Positions 63,828 through 64,000 of a stretch of DNA of 64,000 nt are shown here, piece after piece. This DNA is from G965230615 sp965230615 (GTDB taxonomy: Bacteria; Pseudomonadota; Gammaproteobacteria; HTCC5015): positions 620,001 to 684,000 of the forward strand of contig OZ246012.1 in the NCBI GenBank assembly GCA_965230615.1, written 5' to 3'. The position numbers and the translations under genes were made by a program. A model generated the notes under the pieces. The model searched no databases and was not told the DNA's origin. It saw only the letters and a program-made list of their open reading frames with translations. The first letter of the stretch is position 1. Each line of letters begins with the position of its first letter.

Positions 63828-64000
63828 GTGTCCTCAAATGCCAATGCTGTCGCTTCCCCCATTCCTCCTCCTAGTTCTAGCCCAAAAAAGCGCTTGGGAG
63901 ACCGGCTCCTGGAAGCCGGTCTTCTCAGCGATGCACAACTCGACCTTGCACTAAGGGAGCAAAAACGCCAGGGAAAATTACTTGGTGAGGTCTTAACAGA
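63828..64000 (+). CDS. Start of a GspE/PilB-type secretion ATPase (3' truncated)
   Basis: A GTG start at 63828 has GAGG about 8 nt upstream and begins only 18 bp after the pseudopilin stop. The 57 visible codons give a Pro/Ser-rich leader, then L-G-D-R-L-L-E-A-G-L-L-S-D-A-Q-L-D-L-A-L-R-E-Q-K and L-G-E-V-L. That is the MshEN-type N-terminal domain (often a c-di-GMP-binding module) of GspE/PilB/MshE ATPases. The ATPase core lies beyond the window. Confidence 0.75.
   Translation, partial: MSSNANAVASPIPPPSSSPKKRLGDRLLEAGLLSDAQLDLALREQKRQGKLLGEVLT

Overview
The window looks like a chromosomal segment of an aerobic, heterotrophic, probably marine gammaproteobacterium. The support is a Gram-negative envelope gene set (outer-membrane phospholipase A, a TonB-dependent receptor, lipoproteins, the start of a type II secretion or pilus-type operon), a MetR-type regulator, a zinc-independent DksA, and an oxygen-requiring methionine synthase pair. 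DNA is moderately AT-rich by eye. No rRNA, tRNA, CRISPR array or intact insertion sequence was seen. Both ends cut through genes.

Layout. 1-3.3 kb: the 3' end of a surface protein with 321-bp tandem Ig-like repeats, then a lipoprotein with a degenerate transglutaminase-like domain. 3.5-10.7 kb: a mirrored carbohydrate module of two GH43 beta-xylosidase-like enzymes, each beside an AraC-family regulator, enclosing a small periplasmic protein, a glutaredoxin/thioredoxin pair and an HDOD protein. 10.8-16.8 kb: acetyl-CoA synthetase, two tiny genes, an OmpR-type two-component system and a histone-deacetylase-family amidohydrolase. 17.5-22.2 kb: a lone single-module NRPS behind a 0.7-kb AT-rich leader. 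22.2-24.7 kb: modABC molybdate transporter. 25.4-33.3 kb: a 2.6k-residue Sec-exported RHS/YD-repeat protein with a C-terminal deaminase-like toxin domain.

33.4-38.5 kb: a methionine module with a TauE/SafE permease, the folate-independent methionine synthase MesD, its partner MesX (DUF1852), MetR and a flavin/ferredoxin-type reductase, with a nested palindrome upstream of mesX. 38.9-42.6 kb: a threonyl-tRNA synthetase outside its usual infC context, then a SelO/YdiU AMPylase. 42.7-45.3 kb (minus strand): a guanidine-I (ykkC) riboswitch followed by two DUF1989 carboxyguanidine-deiminase-like genes and an aspartoacylase-family hydrolase, with no carboxylase gene. 45.6-51.5 kb: a perfect Zur-type palindrome, hisI, a zinc-finger-less dksA2, a small unknown gene, a flavoprotein with a Cys-rich tail, an ACR3/BASS-like permease and a convergent TonB receptor. 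This is probably a zinc-starvation locus.

51.8-58.3 kb: envelope lipoproteins, pldA, an ArsR/SRPBCC pair, an unusual CACC/GGTG hairpin, a LysR regulator and a DUF6502 gene. 58.4-64 kb: a lipoprotein fusing DUF5666-type repeats to RTX calcium-binding repeats, arsH, a membrane-anchored thioredoxin-like protein, a GspG-like pseudopilin and the start of a GspE/PilB-type ATPase.

The strongest candidates for undescribed biology are the guanidine-riboswitch operon lacking a carboxylase, the Zur-box locus, the apparently orphan RHS-deaminase, and the NRPS whose adenylation domain lacks the usual alpha-amino-binding aspartate. All family calls come from reading the sequence; no database search was run.
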